Assembly: GCA_031291305.1 (NCBI GenBank) | Contig: JARLJH010000054.1 | Coordinates: forward strand, 1-64,000 | From: Rhodoferax sp. | GTDB lineage: Bacteria; Pseudomonadota; Gammaproteobacteria; Burkholderiales; Burkholderiaceae_C | Length of the DNA stretch: 64,000 nt | Reading direction: 5' to 3' | Part shown: one piece after another, positions 27,442 to 37,117 of the stretch | Layout of the letters: every line of letters begins with the position of its first letter | Numbering within the stretch: position 1 is the first letter of the stretch | Position numbers and translations under genes: made by a program | Notes under the pieces: generated by a model | What the model was told of the DNA's origin: nothing | The model's input: the letters and a program-made list of their open reading frames with translations, nothing else | Database searches by the model: none

Positions 27442-28150
27442 ACAGTCTCGCGCCAATGATGCAGTCCAAGCGGATCAACCCATTAGGTTGACCGTGCATT
27501 CGCTGCCTTCTCCTGATCAGCTCATCAAAAGTCAGTTGGCTGGTGTGCGTGCTGGCCGTTGGAAAATGATGGCGGTGTTTCTGGTCTGTGCTGCGCCGGT
27601 CATTGCATCCTATTTCACCTACTATGTGTGGCGACCGGAAGGAAGGCGCAATTTTGGCGAGTTGATTGAGCCTCAACGGCCATCGCCTGATTTGGTGGGT
27701 ATGAGCTTGACTGGCCAACCGCTGAATCTCATGGCGCTCAAGGACCAGTGGTTGCTCATCAGTGTCAGCGGGGGTGCGTGCGATGACAACTGCAGCCGAC
27801 ATTTGTATTTGCAACGGCAATTGCGCGAGGCAGTTGGCAAGGATAAAGATCGCGTTGATTGGGTGTGGTTGATTGCGGATGAGGCGCCGGTGCCTGAGGC
27901 ATTGCTACCGGCCCTTGCCTCTGCAACTGTCTTGCGTGTCCCCGCAGCGCGCTTGGCGGCGTGGCTACCCCCTGCCACTGGACACCAGTTGACCGACCAT
28001 CTTTACCTGGTAGATCCTCTGGGTAATCTGATGATGCGATTTCCGGCCCAGGTCGACCTGAGCAGCGCGTCCAAGGTCAAACGCGATCTGGATCGTCTGC
28101 TGCGCGCCTCCGCGTCGTGGGACCAGCCGGGTCGTCCTGTGGTTCAGTAG
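27392..28150 (+). CDS. SCO-like membrane protein of the oxidase cluster
   Basis: The 252-residue protein has one membrane helix (about 58-80) and a thioredoxin-like outer domain. It carries CDDNC (a CxxxC pair) in SGGACDDNCSRHLYLQRQL and a histidine just before LYLVDPLGNLMMRFP. This is the metal-ligand arrangement of SCO copper chaperones, although the overall sequence is divergent. It overlaps surf1 and precedes heme A synthase. A copper-handling or thiol-reducing role in CuA assembly is inferred. Confidence 0.7.
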   Translation: MSGSKLLNDSSSLGAPKQSRANDAVQADQPIRLTVHSLPSPDQLIKSQLAGVRAGRWKMMAVFLVCAAPVIASYFTYYVWRPEGRRNFGELIEPQRPSPDLVGMSLTGQPLNLMALKDQWLLISVSGGACDDNCSRHLYLQRQLREAVGKDKDRVDWVWLIADEAPVPEALLPALASATVLRVPAARLAAWLPPATGHQLTDHLYLVDPLGNLMMRFPAQVDLSSASKVKRDLDRLLRASASWDQPGRPVVQ

Positions 28151-28163
28151 CAAGGAGCCACAG

Positions 28164-29336
28164 ATGCAGTCTCTTTTTAACTTTACGCCTTTGGCTACCA
28201 TGCTGTGCATCGGTGCGCTGCTGGCCTTGGGCCCTGTATCCTGGGTGTGGCTGCGTCATCGGCGCAAGACAAGCTCACAGCGTGTGTATGCACTGACCCT
28301 GCTGACGCTGTTCTTGTGTTTTGATCTGGTGATGTTTGGCGCCTTCACACGACTGTCCGATGCCGGTTTGGGGTGCCCCGATTGGCCAGGCTGCTACGGA
28401 AACGCGAGTCCACATGGTGCGGCGAGTCACATTGAAGTCGCTCAACGCGCTATGCCCACAGGGCCGGTCACCCATGAAAAGGCCTGGGTCGAAATGATTC
28501 ATCGCTATTTGGCCACGACGGTGGGAGGGCTCATTTTGTTCTTGACGCTAAGTGCCTGGTTACGCGTATGGACGGAGAGGCGATCCGTATACCGTCTCCA
28601 GGGGGGCGATCCCTGGTGGCCGACCCTGACTCTTGTGTGGGTCTGTATCCAAGGCGCTTTTGGTGCATTGACTGTGACGCAGAAATTGTTTCCTGCGATC
28701 GTGACTATGCATTTATTGGGAGGCCTGGTGTTGCTGGGCCTGTTGACGGTTCAGGTGGTGCACATGACAGCACCGCGGGCGCCCCGTATGCCAGACTTTT
28801 CCCCAGGGCTGAGCTGGCTGTTATGGCTGTGCTGCACCCTGTTGATCATTCAGGTGGCGTTGGGCGCCTGGGTAAGCACCAATTACGCGGTGCTGGCCTG
28901 CGCTGATTTTCCAACCTGCCAGGGAAGTTGGTGGCCGCAGATGGATTTCCAGAAAGGCTTTGAAGTCTGGCGCGAACTCGGTTTGACCCGTGGGGGCGAA
29001 TACATCCCCTTTGCCGCACTGACGGCCATTCACTATGTCCACCGCATTGCCGCCTTCATGGTCGTATTCGCGCTGGGGATTTTGGCCTGGCGACTCAATC
29101 GACTACCCGAGTGGCGGCGGCCTTCGCGTTGGTTGGCTGCGCTCATCGTCTTGCAACTCGGTACAGGTATCAGCAATGTGGTGTTCGCTTGGCCACCGGC
29201 TGCAGCCATTTTGCATACCGGCGGTGCGGGGGCGTTGGTTGTTGTATTGACGTGGGTGCTGACCACCAGCCGGTTGCAACACCGCCATCAGATGTTTGCT
29301 CGCGACGAGTTTGTAGGACTGGGGCAGACCTTATGA
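28164..29336 (+). CDS. ctaA: Heme A synthase (COX15/CtaA)
   Basis: This integral membrane enzyme oxidises the C8 methyl of heme O to make heme A for the oxidase. It has 390 residues with about eight helices. Signature segments are [31 protein letters not shown] (heme-ligand histidine), [19 protein letters not shown] and the second-half ADFPTCQG and HRIAAFMVV. Its stop overlaps the ctaB start (ATGA). Confidence 0.95.
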   Translation: MQSLFNFTPLATMLCIGALLALGPVSWVWLRHRRKTSSQRVYALTLLTLFLCFDLVMFGAFTRLSDAGLGCPDWPGCYGNASPHGAASHIEVAQRAMPTGPVTHEKAWVEMIHRYLATTVGGLILFLTLSAWLRVWTERRSVYRLQGGDPWWPTLTLVWVCIQGAFGALTVTQKLFPAIVTMHLLGGLVLLGLLTVQVVHMTAPRAPRMPDFSPGLSWLLWLCCTLLIIQVALGAWVSTNYAVLACADFPTCQGSWWPQMDFQKGFEVWRELGLTRGGEYIPFAALTAIHYVHRIAAFMVVFALGILAWRLNRLPEWRRPSRWLAALIVLQLGTGISNVVFAWPPAAAILHTGGAGALVVVLTWVLTTSRLQHRHQMFARDEFVGLGQTL

Positions 29337-30232
29337 GTGCTGTATTGGCTGAGGGGCGACTGTCAATCATGAGTCAGTTCTACGCGCTGACCAAACCACG
29401 GGTGATTGAGCTGATTGTTTTTTGTGCGTTGATTGGTATGGTGTTGGCCGTGCCTGGCTGGCCGTCCATGCGGCAACTTGGTGTCGCAGCTACCGCTTGC
29501 CTGGGGATATGGTTGGTCGCGGGAGCGGCGGCGGCGTTGAACTGCATTATTGAGAAGAACATTGACGCCAAGATGAAACGCACCTCCTGGCGCCCCACAG
29601 CTCGCGGCCAACTTGGTGACGGGCAAACCCTGGTTTTTGCTGGCACGCTGTGTGCACTGGGTTCAGGGCTGTTGTACTGGGCGGTCAACCCGCTGACGAT
29701 GTGGCTCACCTTTGCCACATTCATTGGCTATGCCGTGGTTTACACGGTGATTCTCAAGCCATTGACACCACAGAATATCGTGATTGGTGGCGCCTCCGGC
29801 GCTATGCCGCCGGTGTTGGGCTGGGCGGCCATGACTGGACATGTGGGGCCTGAGGCCTTGATCCTCTTCCTGATCATCTTCGTGTGGACGCCCCCGCATT
29901 TCTGGGCGCTGGCGCTGTACCGGGTTGAGGAATACCGCAAGTCTGGTTTGCCGATGCTGCCCGTCACCCATGGCAACCCATTCACGCGGCTTATGGTGTT
30001 GCTCTACACCTTGATTTTGTTGGCAGCCTGTCTGCTTCCGTTCATCTACGGCATGAGTTCGTGGCTGTACCTTGGAGTAGCCTTGGGCTTGAGCTTTACC
30101 TTTTGTCTGTATGGCTGGTGGCTGTGGCGCGACTATTCCGACGCGCTGGCCCGCAAGGCGTTCCGGTTTTCACTGATTCATCTCAGCGGGCTGTTTGCCG
30201 CCTTGCTGATTGATCACTACCTTTTCTTCTGA
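29333..30232 (+). CDS. ctaB: Protoheme IX farnesyltransferase (heme O synthase)
   Basis: A UbiA-family membrane enzyme that attaches a farnesyl chain to heme B. It has 299 residues and about nine helices. The prenyl-diphosphate binding region [19 protein letters not shown] and the second motif [17 protein letters not shown] are present. The ATG at 29333 overlaps the ctaA stop; a longer frame reaching back into ctaA is not real. It closes the heme A branch of the cluster. Confidence 0.95.
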   Translation: MSAVLAEGRLSIMSQFYALTKPRVIELIVFCALIGMVLAVPGWPSMRQLGVAATACLGIWLVAGAAAALNCIIEKNIDAKMKRTSWRPTARGQLGDGQTLVFAGTLCALGSGLLYWAVNPLTMWLTFATFIGYAVVYTVILKPLTPQNIVIGGASGAMPPVLGWAAMTGHVGPEALILFLIIFVWTPPHFWALALYRVEEYRKSGLPMLPVTHGNPFTRLMVLLYTLILLAACLLPFIYGMSSWLYLGVALGLSFTFCLYGWWLWRDYSDALARKAFRFSLIHLSGLFAALLIDHYLFF

Positions 30233-30266
30233 ACGCCGAAACCCCATGGGGTGGGGTCAAGGCACG

Positions 30267-30701
30267 TCAGTCCCGTGTGGCTTGTCGTTGCACGCAGTCG
30301 ATATAGGCTTGACCGTCGGGAAGTCGGCCAGCGCGCTGGCTCTCCCACATCATTTGGCCCAGACAGTCCATCACCGCATGATGTGCGTCATGCAAGGAGT
30401 CCAGCCGATGCGTGAGCAATTCGACCGCTTGGCGAATGCCACGCGGCTGGTCGATGCTGCATTGCTCGGTAATGGATAAGTGCATGGACAAGTGCAGGAA
30501 GGCGTTGCTTTTGCCATCCTCCGGCACTGCCATGGCGGCCAGCGCCGCGGCTTCATCAGCCAGCTCAGCGTGATATTCGGGGTGCTCATCGATCCACAGT
30601 GAAGCTATGGTTTCAATAGCTTCCATCGGTAGATCTGTCTGGGCTTTGGCATAAACAGAGCAAAAAAAATGGCGAACATCGGCTTGAGAAGGGGTAAACA
30701 T
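30267..30701 (-). CDS. DUF1841-family protein
   Basis: The 144-residue soluble helical protein has HPEYHAELAD near residue 55 and FLHLSMHLSITEQ near residue 85, histidine-rich segments typical of the DUF1841 family. The function is unknown. It is convergent with ctaB and divergent from the TSUP transporter. A short GAAGCTAT/ATAGCTTC palindrome occurs inside the gene near 30601. Confidence 0.8.
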   Translation of the reverse strand: MFTPSQADVRHFFCSVYAKAQTDLPMEAIETIASLWIDEHPEYHAELADEAAALAAMAVPEDGKSNAFLHLSMHLSITEQCSIDQPRGIRQAVELLTHRLDSLHDAHHAVMDCLGQMMWESQRAGRLPDGQAYIDCVQRQATRD

Positions 30702-30721
30702 GGTGGTTTAATTGTCGCGCC

Positions 30722-31489
30722 ATGTTGTCTCACACCGATTTCCCCCTGATCACCGACCCGTATTTCTACATGGTCAGCATTCCCGCCGTGTTGTTGATGG
30801 GTATCAGCAAAAGCGGCTTTGGGGCAGGTTTCGGTTCGCTAGCGGTGCCGATGATGGCGCTTGCAGTGAGTGTGCCGCAGGCAGCTGCCATTCTGATGCC
30901 GGTGCTGTTTGTCATGGATGTCTTGGGCATGGCGGCTTTTCGTAAAGACTTTGACCTGAAACTGCTGCGTTTTTTGTTACCTTGGGGCGTGCTCGGAATT
31001 GGTGTGGGTACGCTGCTCTTCAAGGTGTTGCAAGCGCATGTAGTAGCGGGTCTGGTGGGGGCGTTCACGCTGCTGTTTTTGGCACAGCGTCTGTTGTTCC
31101 CGCCCAAGCCCGACAGTCCACCGCCGCCGAGGTGGTTAGGTGTGCTGCTGACCGTCATGTCCGGTTTTACCAGCTTCATCGCCCATGCGGGTGGCCCGCC
31201 GATCAACGCCTATGTGATTCCGATGCGCCTGTCGCCGGTGCGTTTCACCGCCACCATGGCGTTTTTCTTTTTTGTGATCAACCTGTCGAAATGGATTCCG
31301 TACGCTTGGCTGGGGCTGCTGGACTGGCGCAACATGGCGACGTCGCTGGTGTTGTTGCCGATTGCACCGATTGGCGTATGGGTGGGGGTGTGGATGGCGC
31401 GGCGCATCAGCCAAGTGCTGTTCTACCGGTTTTTATACACCGGCATGTTGCTCACCGGGCTCAAACTGCTATGGGATGCGCTCGTATGA
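30722..31489 (+). CDS. TSUP-family (TauE/SafE) membrane transporter
   Basis: The 255-residue membrane protein has about eight helices in two similar halves. Typical segments are LLMGISKSGFGAGFGSLAVPMMAL near residue 20 and GFTSFIAHAGGPPINAYVIP near residue 145. TSUP proteins export sulfite, sulfonates or related small anions; the substrate here cannot be told. It stands alone between minus-strand genes, with a mini-repeat after its stop. Confidence 0.88.
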   Translation: MLSHTDFPLITDPYFYMVSIPAVLLMGISKSGFGAGFGSLAVPMMALAVSVPQAAAILMPVLFVMDVLGMAAFRKDFDLKLLRFLLPWGVLGIGVGTLLFKVLQAHVVAGLVGAFTLLFLAQRLLFPPKPDSPPPPRWLGVLLTVMSGFTSFIAHAGGPPINAYVIPMRLSPVRFTATMAFFFFVINLSKWIPYAWLGLLDWRNMATSLVLLPIAPIGVWVGVWMARRISQVLFYRFLYTGMLLTGLKLLWDALV

Positions 31490-31493
31490 TGCT

Positions 31494-31560
31494 TTGAAAT
31501 ACTATTGAAACAAGAGCTATAAACCTAGATGATATAAGGGCTATACACCGATTTTTCTTA
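31494..31560. repeat. AT-rich mini-repeat between TSUP gene and yacG
   Basis: AT-rich sequence with AGAGCTATAAACCTAGATGATATAAGGGCTATA and TTTTT flanks fills the gap between the convergent TSUP and yacG genes. It matches the general make-up of the dispersed elements (AGCTATA and GGGCTAT blocks around an AT centre), but its stem is degenerate. Confidence 0.45.
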
Positions 31561-31570
31561 AAAGTTAGGT

Positions 31571-31786
31571 TCAGTGCACTTCTGGAGGAAAATCATCGGG
31601 TTCAGGCGCCGAAGGTACGGCGAACTGTTCGCTGGCCCAGGCGCCTAGGTCCAGTTGTTTGCAGCGTTCGCTGCAGAATGGCCGAAACACGTTACTCGCA
31701 GCGTACAGGCTGGAGCCGCCACAATGCGGGCAAGTGACCCACTTTTCCGGGAAGCTCGGCGACGTGGCGGACTGCGTCATGAACAC
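31571..31786 (-). CDS. yacG: DNA gyrase inhibitor / zinc-binding protein YacG
   Basis: The 71-residue zinc-ribbon protein has ligands CPHC (near residue 19) and [14 protein letters not shown] (near residue 38). YacG binds GyrB and inhibits DNA gyrase in E. coli. Its place after zapD in the pilD-coaE-zapD-yacG run is conserved. It overlaps the zapD stop. Confidence 0.92.
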   Translation of the reverse strand: MFMTQSATSPSFPEKWVTCPHCGGSSLYAASNVFRPFCSERCKQLDLGAWASEQFAVPSAPEPDDFPPEVH

Positions 31787-32532
31787 AGTGCCAGTTCAAA
31801 CGCCACGTCATCGGTCACCAGATGTGGGCGCAGGTCTTCACCCAGTTGCATCAACCGCACCGACACCATCAGCCGGTTGCCACTGATTTCGGGGATAAGT
31901 TCTTGTGCCACGTCCAGTGCCACCCGCATCAGCAGAAAGGTGCGGCTTTGCGGCAGGTTTTGTTGGAACTGCCCGCCATTGGCGATGACTTTTTGCGGTG
32001 TGCCGGAGTCGCGCAGCAGCTTGACTAGCAACTGAACGGCATCGGACAGCGCGGTGAGGGTGCTGGTCCACTGGTGCAAGTCGGTTTGCCGACTGACGCC
32101 GGTTTTGTGTTGCCATGCGTAATACGAGGGTAGATCAAACTCGCAGGTGCCTCCTGGAATGCTGATGCGGCTGCGAATGCTCATCAACCAGTCGTTTTCG
32201 GTCAAAGGCTGCCCAGCCTTGCCTTGTTGCCCGTTCAGGGCTGCATAACACTGGTCGATCTCGCCAACAACTTTATCCAGCACCGTCTCGGCAATGGCTG
32301 GGTTACCCCGGTAACCGTCGAGCAGGTGTCTTTGTTTGTCCAGGTCTTTCAGCAGATCGGATTTCAGATCGGCGCGGGCGGCCACATCCATGATTTCAAA
32401 CAGCGTGACCAATGCAAAGTGGTGATCCAACGCATCAACACGTGTTACCAACTGGTGCAGACGCAGGAAGAGGTGCTCAAGCCGCAGGTAAGTGCGCACG
32501 CGTTCGTGGAGGGGATATTCGTAGAGGATCAC
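31777..32532 (-). CDS. zapD: Cell division protein ZapD
   Basis: ZapD (YacF, 251 residues) cross-links FtsZ filaments at the division ring. The helical N-terminus begins [19 protein letters not shown], the family start, and [12 protein letters not shown] and a beta-rich C-terminal half are recognisable. Overlaps with coaE and yacG indicate co-transcription. Confidence 0.93.
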   Translation of the reverse strand: MILYEYPLHERVRTYLRLEHLFLRLHQLVTRVDALDHHFALVTLFEIMDVAARADLKSDLLKDLDKQRHLLDGYRGNPAIAETVLDKVVGEIDQCYAALNGQQGKAGQPLTENDWLMSIRSRISIPGGTCEFDLPSYYAWQHKTGVSRQTDLHQWTSTLTALSDAVQLLVKLLRDSGTPQKVIANGGQFQQNLPQSRTFLLMRVALDVAQELIPEISGNRLMVSVRLMQLGEDLRPHLVTDDVAFELALCS

Positions 32533-33173
32533 GCTTGGAGCAGAGGGTCTGGATGGATGGTCAATGATAGCCCGAAGCGTGTGGCCAACGTGACCACTTC
32601 CGCGTGTAAAGCCTGCAAAGACATATTGTCATTGAAGATAACGGCATCAGCGGCTTGCAGTCGGAGATTGCGCGGGGACTGCGCCACGATGATGGCTTGC
32701 ACTGCGGCCTCATCCAATTGGCTGCGTGCCATCACGCGGGCAATTTGGGTCGGCACCGGGCAATCCACCACCAGGACGGCATCAACGCGGGCGCGCCAGT
32801 GCTTCGATTCGACCAGCAGCGGCACATCAAACACCAGGCAACGGCTGCCAGCGGCCTCGGCAGCATCAGCCTTTCGCCAATTTTCCTGGCCAACCAGCGG
32901 ATGAATGATGGCTTCCAGCCGGTCTCTGGCACCGGGGTCTGAAAAAACCAGTGCACGCATGCGCGCACGGTCCAAGGCACCCTCGGGCGTGATCACTTCG
33001 TCGCCAAAGCATTCCCTGATCGGGGCGATGGCCAGACCATCAGGTGCGGTGACAGATCGGGCAATGGCATCGGCATCTATCACGGCTGCACCCAAGTCGG
33101 CCAGCATGCCCGCGACGGTGCTTTTGCCACTGCCAATGCCGCCGGTCAGCCCCAGGCGGAACGTTCGTGCCAT
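32529..33173 (-). CDS. coaE: Dephospho-CoA kinase
   Basis: It phosphorylates dephospho-CoA in the last step of coenzyme A synthesis. The P-loop GLTGGIGSGKSTVAGML (residues 8-24) and DADAIARSVTAP are diagnostic. It has 214 residues and lies between pilD (3 bases) and zapD (4-base overlap). The preceding CoA enzyme, coaD, is also in this window at 41950. Confidence 0.95.
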   Translation of the reverse strand: MARTFRLGLTGGIGSGKSTVAGMLADLGAAVIDADAIARSVTAPDGLAIAPIRECFGDEVITPEGALDRARMRALVFSDPGARDRLEAIIHPLVGQENWRKADAAEAAGSRCLVFDVPLLVESKHWRARVDAVLVVDCPVPTQIARVMARSQLDEAAVQAIIVAQSPRNLRLQAADAVIFNDNMSLQALHAEVVTLATRFGLSLTIHPDPLLQA

Positions 33174-33176
33174 GGG

Positions 33177-34022
33177 TCAGAAACCCACGGCGCTCAGGAT
33201 GGCTTGCGGACCAAAGATCATGGCAGTCAGGCCCGCACCAGCCAGGAAAGGGCCAAACGGGATATAGCCGCCTTCCCGCAGTCCGCTAGAGAACTTCATG
33301 GCGATGCCAACGATGGCACCGATGACCGAAGCCATCAAAATGATGGGGATTAGCGCTTGCCAGCCAAACCAGGCTCCCAAAGCGGCAAACAGCTTGAAAT
33401 CCCCAAAGCCCATGCCTTCTTTGCCCGTGGCCAGTTTGAAGCCCCAATAAACAAGCCACAGCGACAGGTAACCACCCACTGCACCCCATAGGGACTCAGC
33501 AAGGGTCACATGCGTGAAGCCAACTGCGGTAGCAATCAGGCCCGCCCAGACAAACGGCAGGGTGATGTTGTCGGGCAGAAGTGTGGTGTCCCAGTCGATC
33601 ATGCAAAGTGTGATCAAGGTCGCCGCAAAGCCGCTCCATGCCAACGCCGTAGGGGTGATGCCCCAGCGCCAGGCGCAAAAGAAAAACAGTGCGCCAGTGA
33701 CTAGCTCCACCAGCGGATAGCGCACGCTGATGTGTGCACCGCAGTGCTTGCATTTGCCACGCAGTACCAGGTAGCTCAGCACCGGAATGTTTTCATACCA
33801 GGACAGTTGATGACCGCATTTTTGGCAACGTGAGCGCGGCACCATCAGGTTGAACGGTTGCGTCGCTGCCTGCTCCTTACCTGCCAAATCAGCGCATTCG
33901 GCTTTCCACTGCGCCTCCAGAATCACGGGCAAACGGTAAATCACGACGTTCAGAAAGCTGCCAATCAGCAGCCCCAGAACGGCCAATAGGCTGGCGTCGA
34001 TACTCTGGGACACCACCATCAA
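33177..34022 (-). CDS. pilD: Prepilin peptidase PilD
   Basis: This aspartic membrane protease cleaves and N-methylates type IV prepilins and pseudopilins. The N-terminal methylase region has the zinc-type cysteine pairs CQKCGHQLSWYENIPV and CKHCGAHI. The catalytic aspartates lie in MIDWDTTLLPD and GMGFGDFKLFAALGAW. It has 281 residues and about eight helices. Its start overlaps the pilC stop. Confidence 0.96.
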   Translation of the reverse strand: MMVVSQSIDASLLAVLGLLIGSFLNVVIYRLPVILEAQWKAECADLAGKEQAATQPFNLMVPRSRCQKCGHQLSWYENIPVLSYLVLRGKCKHCGAHISVRYPLVELVTGALFFFCAWRWGITPTALAWSGFAATLITLCMIDWDTTLLPDNITLPFVWAGLIATAVGFTHVTLAESLWGAVGGYLSLWLVYWGFKLATGKEGMGFGDFKLFAALGAWFGWQALIPIILMASVIGAIVGIAMKFSSGLREGGYIPFGPFLAGAGLTAMIFGPQAILSAVGF

Positions 34023-35242
34023 ACCACCTGACCGAGCTTGAAAATGGGCAGGTACATGGCGATCACGATGCCGCCAATGACTGTACCCAGAATAACGATG
34101 ATGATGGGCTCCATCAGGCTGGAAATACCTGCCACCATGTCATCCACCTCTGACTCGTAAAAGTCGGCGGCCTTGCCCAGCATGTGGTCGATAGAGCCGG
34201 ATTCTTCACCAATGGCGCACATCTGCAACACCATCGACGGGAACAAGTTGACGTTGGTCATGGCGGCAGTAAGCGCCGTGCCAGTGGACACTTCCTGTTG
34301 GATCTTGATGGTGGCGGACTCAAACACATAGTTGCCCGCTGCGCCACCCACCGAGTCAAGTGCCTCTACCAGCGGAACACCTGCGGCAAACATGGTAGAA
34401 AGCGTGCGCGTCCAGCGAGCAATGCTGGACTTTTCGACCAGCACGCCAAAGATGGGCAGCTTCAGCATGACCTTGTCCATGAATATCTGCACTTTTTTGT
34501 TGCGCTGCCAGGATTGCATGAAGAAATACAGGCCACCGCCCAATCCGCCAAAAATCAGCCACCAGTACTTGACAAAAAATTCGCTCATGGCGATCACGAC
34601 CAGCGTCGGGGCAGGCAGGTCAGCGCCAAAGCTGGTGAAAACCTCCTTGAAAGACGGCACCACAAAAATCATGATGACGGCAGTAACGATAAACGCCACC
34701 ACCAGCACGGCAATCGGGTACATCAAGGCCGACTTGATCTTCGATTTCATGGCCTCGGTCTTTTCCATATAGACCGCCAGGCGATCCAGCAACTGGTCCA
34801 AAATGCCTGCTGCTTCACCGGCCTCTACCAAGTTGCAGTACAGGGCATCAAAGTACAGCGGATATTTGCGAAACGCCACACTCAATGAGGTGCCGGTTTC
34901 CACGTCGCTTCGGATGTCATTGAGCAGGCGTGTCACGCTCGGGTTGGGATTGCCACGCCCCACAATGTCAAACGCTTGCAACAGTGGCACGCCTGCCTTC
35001 ATCATGGTGGCCAACTGGCGCGTGAATATCGCCATGTCCTTGGGCCGGATGCGTTTGCCAGCGCTCATGCGGCGCTTTTTGATCTTGGTGGGCATCACGC
35101 CCTGACGGCGCAGCGCGGACGTGACCTGATTTTCGCCACCGGCGCGCATCTCACCTCGGACCTGCTTTCCATTTCGGTCTTTGCCTTCCCATTCGAAGAC
35201 AAATTCCTTGATGGTTTTCGGTTTTGCTTTGTCGGTTGCCAT
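34019..35242 (-). CDS. pilC: Type IV pilus inner-membrane platform protein PilC
   Basis: The GspF-family protein (407 residues) is the membrane platform on which the PilB motor acts. Two repeated GspF domains are visible, marked by FTRQLATMMKAGVPLLQAFD and WTRTLSTMFAAGVPLVEALD, with three membrane helices. It lies between pilB (20 bases) and pilD. Confidence 0.95.
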   Translation of the reverse strand: MATDKAKPKTIKEFVFEWEGKDRNGKQVRGEMRAGGENQVTSALRRQGVMPTKIKKRRMSAGKRIRPKDMAIFTRQLATMMKAGVPLLQAFDIVGRGNPNPSVTRLLNDIRSDVETGTSLSVAFRKYPLYFDALYCNLVEAGEAAGILDQLLDRLAVYMEKTEAMKSKIKSALMYPIAVLVVAFIVTAVIMIFVVPSFKEVFTSFGADLPAPTLVVIAMSEFFVKYWWLIFGGLGGGLYFFMQSWQRNKKVQIFMDKVMLKLPIFGVLVEKSSIARWTRTLSTMFAAGVPLVEALDSVGGAAGNYVFESATIKIQQEVSTGTALTAAMTNVNLFPSMVLQMCAIGEESGSIDHMLGKAADFYESEVDDMVAGISSLMEPIIIVILGTVIGGIVIAMYLPIFKLGQVV

Positions 35243-35262
35243 AGTGCGCGGCTAGTGTTTGC

Positions 35263-36996
35263 TTACTCGTTGGTAACAGCCAAAACTTCTTCAAGAGAAG
35301 TTAGACCCATTTTGACTTTGTTCAGACCTGCATCGCGCATGGTTCTCACGCCTTCGCGGCGGGCTTGCTCGCTGATTTCAAGTGTGCTGCCATCGCGCAG
35401 GATAATGCGCTGAATTTCTTCACTGATGGGCATCACCTGGTAGAGGCCGACCCGGCCCTTGTAACCATTGTTGCAGGAATTGCAGCCTACCGGATGGTAC
35501 GGCTTCCAGCTCCCGTCGAGTTCTTCTGGCTTGAATCCCGCCGCGAGCAAGGCTTTATCCGGGATCTCGATCGCTTTCTTGCATGTGGGGCAAAGCCGAC
35601 GTGCCAAACGTTGGGCGGAAATGAGCAACACGCTTGACGCGATGTTGAAGGGCGCGATACCCATATTACGCATGCGGGTGAGCGTGGACGGAGCGTCGTT
35701 GGTGTGCAGAGTAGATAGCACCAAGTGACCAGTTTGCGCAGCTTTGATGGCAATGTCCGCTGTTTCCAAGTCCCGGATTTCCCCCACCATGATGATGTCT
35801 GGGTCTTGTCGCAGAAAAGACTTGAGTGCCGCAGCAAAGGTGAGTCCGGCCTTTTCGTTGACATTGACCTGATTGACCCCGGGCAAGTTGATTTCGGAAG
35901 GGTCCTCCACCGTGGCAATGTTGACTCCGGGCTTGTTGAGCAGATTCAAACAGGTATACAAAGACACTGTCTTGCCGGAACCCGTGGGGCCGGTCACCAG
36001 AATCATGCCGTACGGGCGGCTGATGGCCTGCATCAGGCGCTCTTTCTCTTCAGTATCGTAGCCCAGCGCATCAATGCCCATCTTGGCGGAACTGGGGTCC
36101 AGAATCCGGATTACTACCTTCTCGCCAAACAGCGTTGGCAAGGTGCTGATACGAAAATCGATCACCCGGTCCGGCCCGATCTTGAGCTTCATCTTGCCGT
36201 CTTGCGGTACCCGCTTTTCGGAGATATCCATTTTGGAGATCACCTTGATGCGCGAAGCCAGCTTGTCCTTGATGGCGATCGGCGGCGAGGCGATCTCGCG
36301 CAACTCGCCGTCAATGCGGAAACGCACCCGGTAATTGTGCTCATAGGGCTCAAAGTGCAGGTCCGAGGCGCGCATCGAGAACGCATCAAGCATCATCTTG
36401 TGCAGGAACTTGACGACCGGCGCGTCATCCACCTCGGCGGTTGTCGCAACCGCGCTGTCGTTGACCTGCTCAGTCATCAGATCATCGAATTCGAAATTCT
36501 CACCGATGATGTTGTCGATGGATTCAGTGGCGCTCAGCGCATTGCTCGATACCAGCTTGAGCAGCTTGTCGTACTCTGCCACCACCCAATCGACGTTCAA
36601 GCGCGTGGCAAATTTGATCTTTTCAGCAGACTGCTGATCAGATGGGTCAGCGGTCGCGACAATCAGCCGGTTTTGTCGCTTGCCCAGGACCACCAAGCGA
36701 TAGTCCTGGCAGATTTTGGTGTCGAGCAAGCCTTGGGGCAAAAGCTGCGGGTTGATGGCTTCCAGGTCGATGAGTGGCACAGCAAACTCTAACGACAGCG
36801 TATGCGCTAGGTCGGCGGCAGACACAGCGCCAGACCCCGTGAGCTCGGCAATGAAGCTTGATCGCTTGGCCTGTGCCTTGCGGAAAATGTCTTCGGCAAA
36901 CTTTTCGGCAATTTTGCCTGCCGATACCAGCGTGCGTCCCAGTCCAGGAAGGTTGCTGGCTGGCGTGCTGAGTGGTATGGATTCAGTGGTGGACAT
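35263..36996 (-). CDS. pilB: Type IV pilus assembly ATPase PilB
   Basis: This hexameric motor powers pilus extension. It has 577 residues from the ATG at 36996 (an upstream frame to 37068 is not conserved). An N-terminal GspE_N domain precedes the ATPase core with Walker A GPTGSGKT, an Asp box, Walker B IIMVGEIRD and a tetracysteine zinc motif CPTCKK / CNSCNNGY. It is the first gene of pilB-pilC-pilD. Confidence 0.95.
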   Translation of the reverse strand: MSTTESIPLSTPASNLPGLGRTLVSAGKIAEKFAEDIFRKAQAKRSSFIAELTGSGAVSAADLAHTLSLEFAVPLIDLEAINPQLLPQGLLDTKICQDYRLVVLGKRQNRLIVATADPSDQQSAEKIKFATRLNVDWVVAEYDKLLKLVSSNALSATESIDNIIGENFEFDDLMTEQVNDSAVATTAEVDDAPVVKFLHKMMLDAFSMRASDLHFEPYEHNYRVRFRIDGELREIASPPIAIKDKLASRIKVISKMDISEKRVPQDGKMKLKIGPDRVIDFRISTLPTLFGEKVVIRILDPSSAKMGIDALGYDTEEKERLMQAISRPYGMILVTGPTGSGKTVSLYTCLNLLNKPGVNIATVEDPSEINLPGVNQVNVNEKAGLTFAAALKSFLRQDPDIIMVGEIRDLETADIAIKAAQTGHLVLSTLHTNDAPSTLTRMRNMGIAPFNIASSVLLISAQRLARRLCPTCKKAIEIPDKALLAAGFKPEELDGSWKPYHPVGCNSCNNGYKGRVGLYQVMPISEEIQRIILRDGSTLEISEQARREGVRTMRDAGLNKVKMGLTSLEEVLAVTNE

Positions 36997-37117
36997 AAGA
37001 TGTGAATGTACTACTTGGACAGCCTTTTTTAATTCGCAAGTCTGCTCGGATGCCGTACGAGTTGGCAAATTCGCGACGTATTGATCACATCAGCCTTTTC
37101 ATGCGGGACATTTGGCG

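Noticed and set aside
35725-36792. A 355-codon open frame opposite pilB
   Set aside because: Antisense shadow of pilB with no recognisable protein features.
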